Origin: Candidatus Zixiibacteriota bacterium
GTDB taxonomy: Bacteria > Zixibacteria > MSB-5A5 > GN15 > JACZUZ01
DNA: 6,338 nt
Assembly (NCBI GenBank): GCA_022572905.1
Contig: JACZUZ010000098.1
Location: 759-7,096 of the forward strand
Direction: 5' to 3'
Made by a program: the position numbers and the translations under genes. The notes below the pieces were generated by a model. That model was given only the letters and a program-made list of their open reading frames with translations, was not told the origin of the DNA and searched no databases. Position 1 is the stretch's first letter. The number at the start of each line of letters is the position of its first letter. This document shows, piece by piece, positions 6,182 through 6,338 of the stretch.

Positions 6182-6338
6182 TTCCCAATTATTTATTCAA
6201 GTGTTGAAAATAAACCGATTTATTCAAAAAATATAGCTGGGGAACCAGCAATTAAAGAGCTAATCAAAATACAGCAAACCATGGATCGGCAGAATGAGCC
6301 CATATCGTTGCTTTTTATTAATCCAAACACAAGTGAAT
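6182..6338 (+). CDS. Probable sensor histidine kinase fragment, N-terminal sensor part (both ends incomplete)
   Basis: The frame is open on the plus strand from 6104 to the right edge. From about 6152 it reads ALDEIIKKVQFPIIYSS, then NKPIYSKNIAG, and from 6281 MDRQNEPISLLF. This sequence order (an E-I-I-K-x-x-x-F-P-I-I core, an N-I segment, then M-D-x-Q-N-x-P-I) resembles the region before the kinase core in membrane sensor histidine kinases of FCB-group bacteria. That assignment is from memory of the family pattern. No DHp or ATPase domain is in the window. A stop at 6101-6103 and the lack of any upstream membrane segment or good start show that the 5' end is missing. The ATG at 6281 is in frame but inside the similarity and has no ribosome site. 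Bases 6181-6338 are about 33% GC, clearly below hsp20. Confidence 0.45.

Noticed and set aside
6221..6249. Possible minus-strand intrinsic terminator: GCTGG/CCAGC stem followed by a T-rich run
   Set aside because: The stem has only five pairs, and the site lies inside the plus-strand kinase-like reading frame. The competing minus-strand frames to its right show no recognisable protein.

Overview
The window looks like chromosomal DNA of an uncultured bacterium of moderate GC content. The first gene carries thrombospondin type 3 calcium repeats followed by dockerin-like repeats with the core [16 protein letters not shown]. That C-terminal style is typical of Candidatus Zixibacteria and neighbouring FCB-group lineages. 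A Zixibacteria-like source is my inference, because no rRNA or other phylogenetic marker gene is fully informative here.

Left part (1-1060, + strand): the 3' portion of a secreted serine hydrolase of the beta-lactamase/penicillin-binding class C fold, ending in calcium-binding and dockerin-like repeats. Its N-terminus lies off the window. Middle part (1061-2380): a repeat-rich zone with two small, AT-richer, convergent genes of unknown function (1420-1875 +, 1980-2279 -). These are interleaved with three copies of one palindromic intergenic repeat (one inverted and diverged; two direct, matching at 52 of 53 bases). A GTAGGTCG-ended element also lies here.

Right part (2381-6181, - strand): a protein-folding cluster read right to left, hsp20 then dnaK then a zinc-finger-less (CbpA-type) dnaJ. 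Hsp20 holds unfolding proteins, DnaK refolds them in ATP cycles, and the J-protein delivers clients and stimulates ATP hydrolysis. GrpE and HrcA are not in the window, and no CIRCE operator is seen. The 393-base dnaK-dnaJ gap holds two more palindromic elements and a plausible separate dnaJ promoter.

Far right edge (about 6165-6338): the hsp20 reading frame runs into a stop before a normal N-terminus and has only a TTG start. On the opposite strand an AT-rich reading frame resembles the N-terminal sensor region of a histidine kinase, also lacking a proper start. Two truncated genes meeting head to head suggest a rearrangement breakpoint or an assembly chimera. I found no convincing new defence or mobile system. 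The most interesting points are this junction and the dispersed palindromic repeat families.
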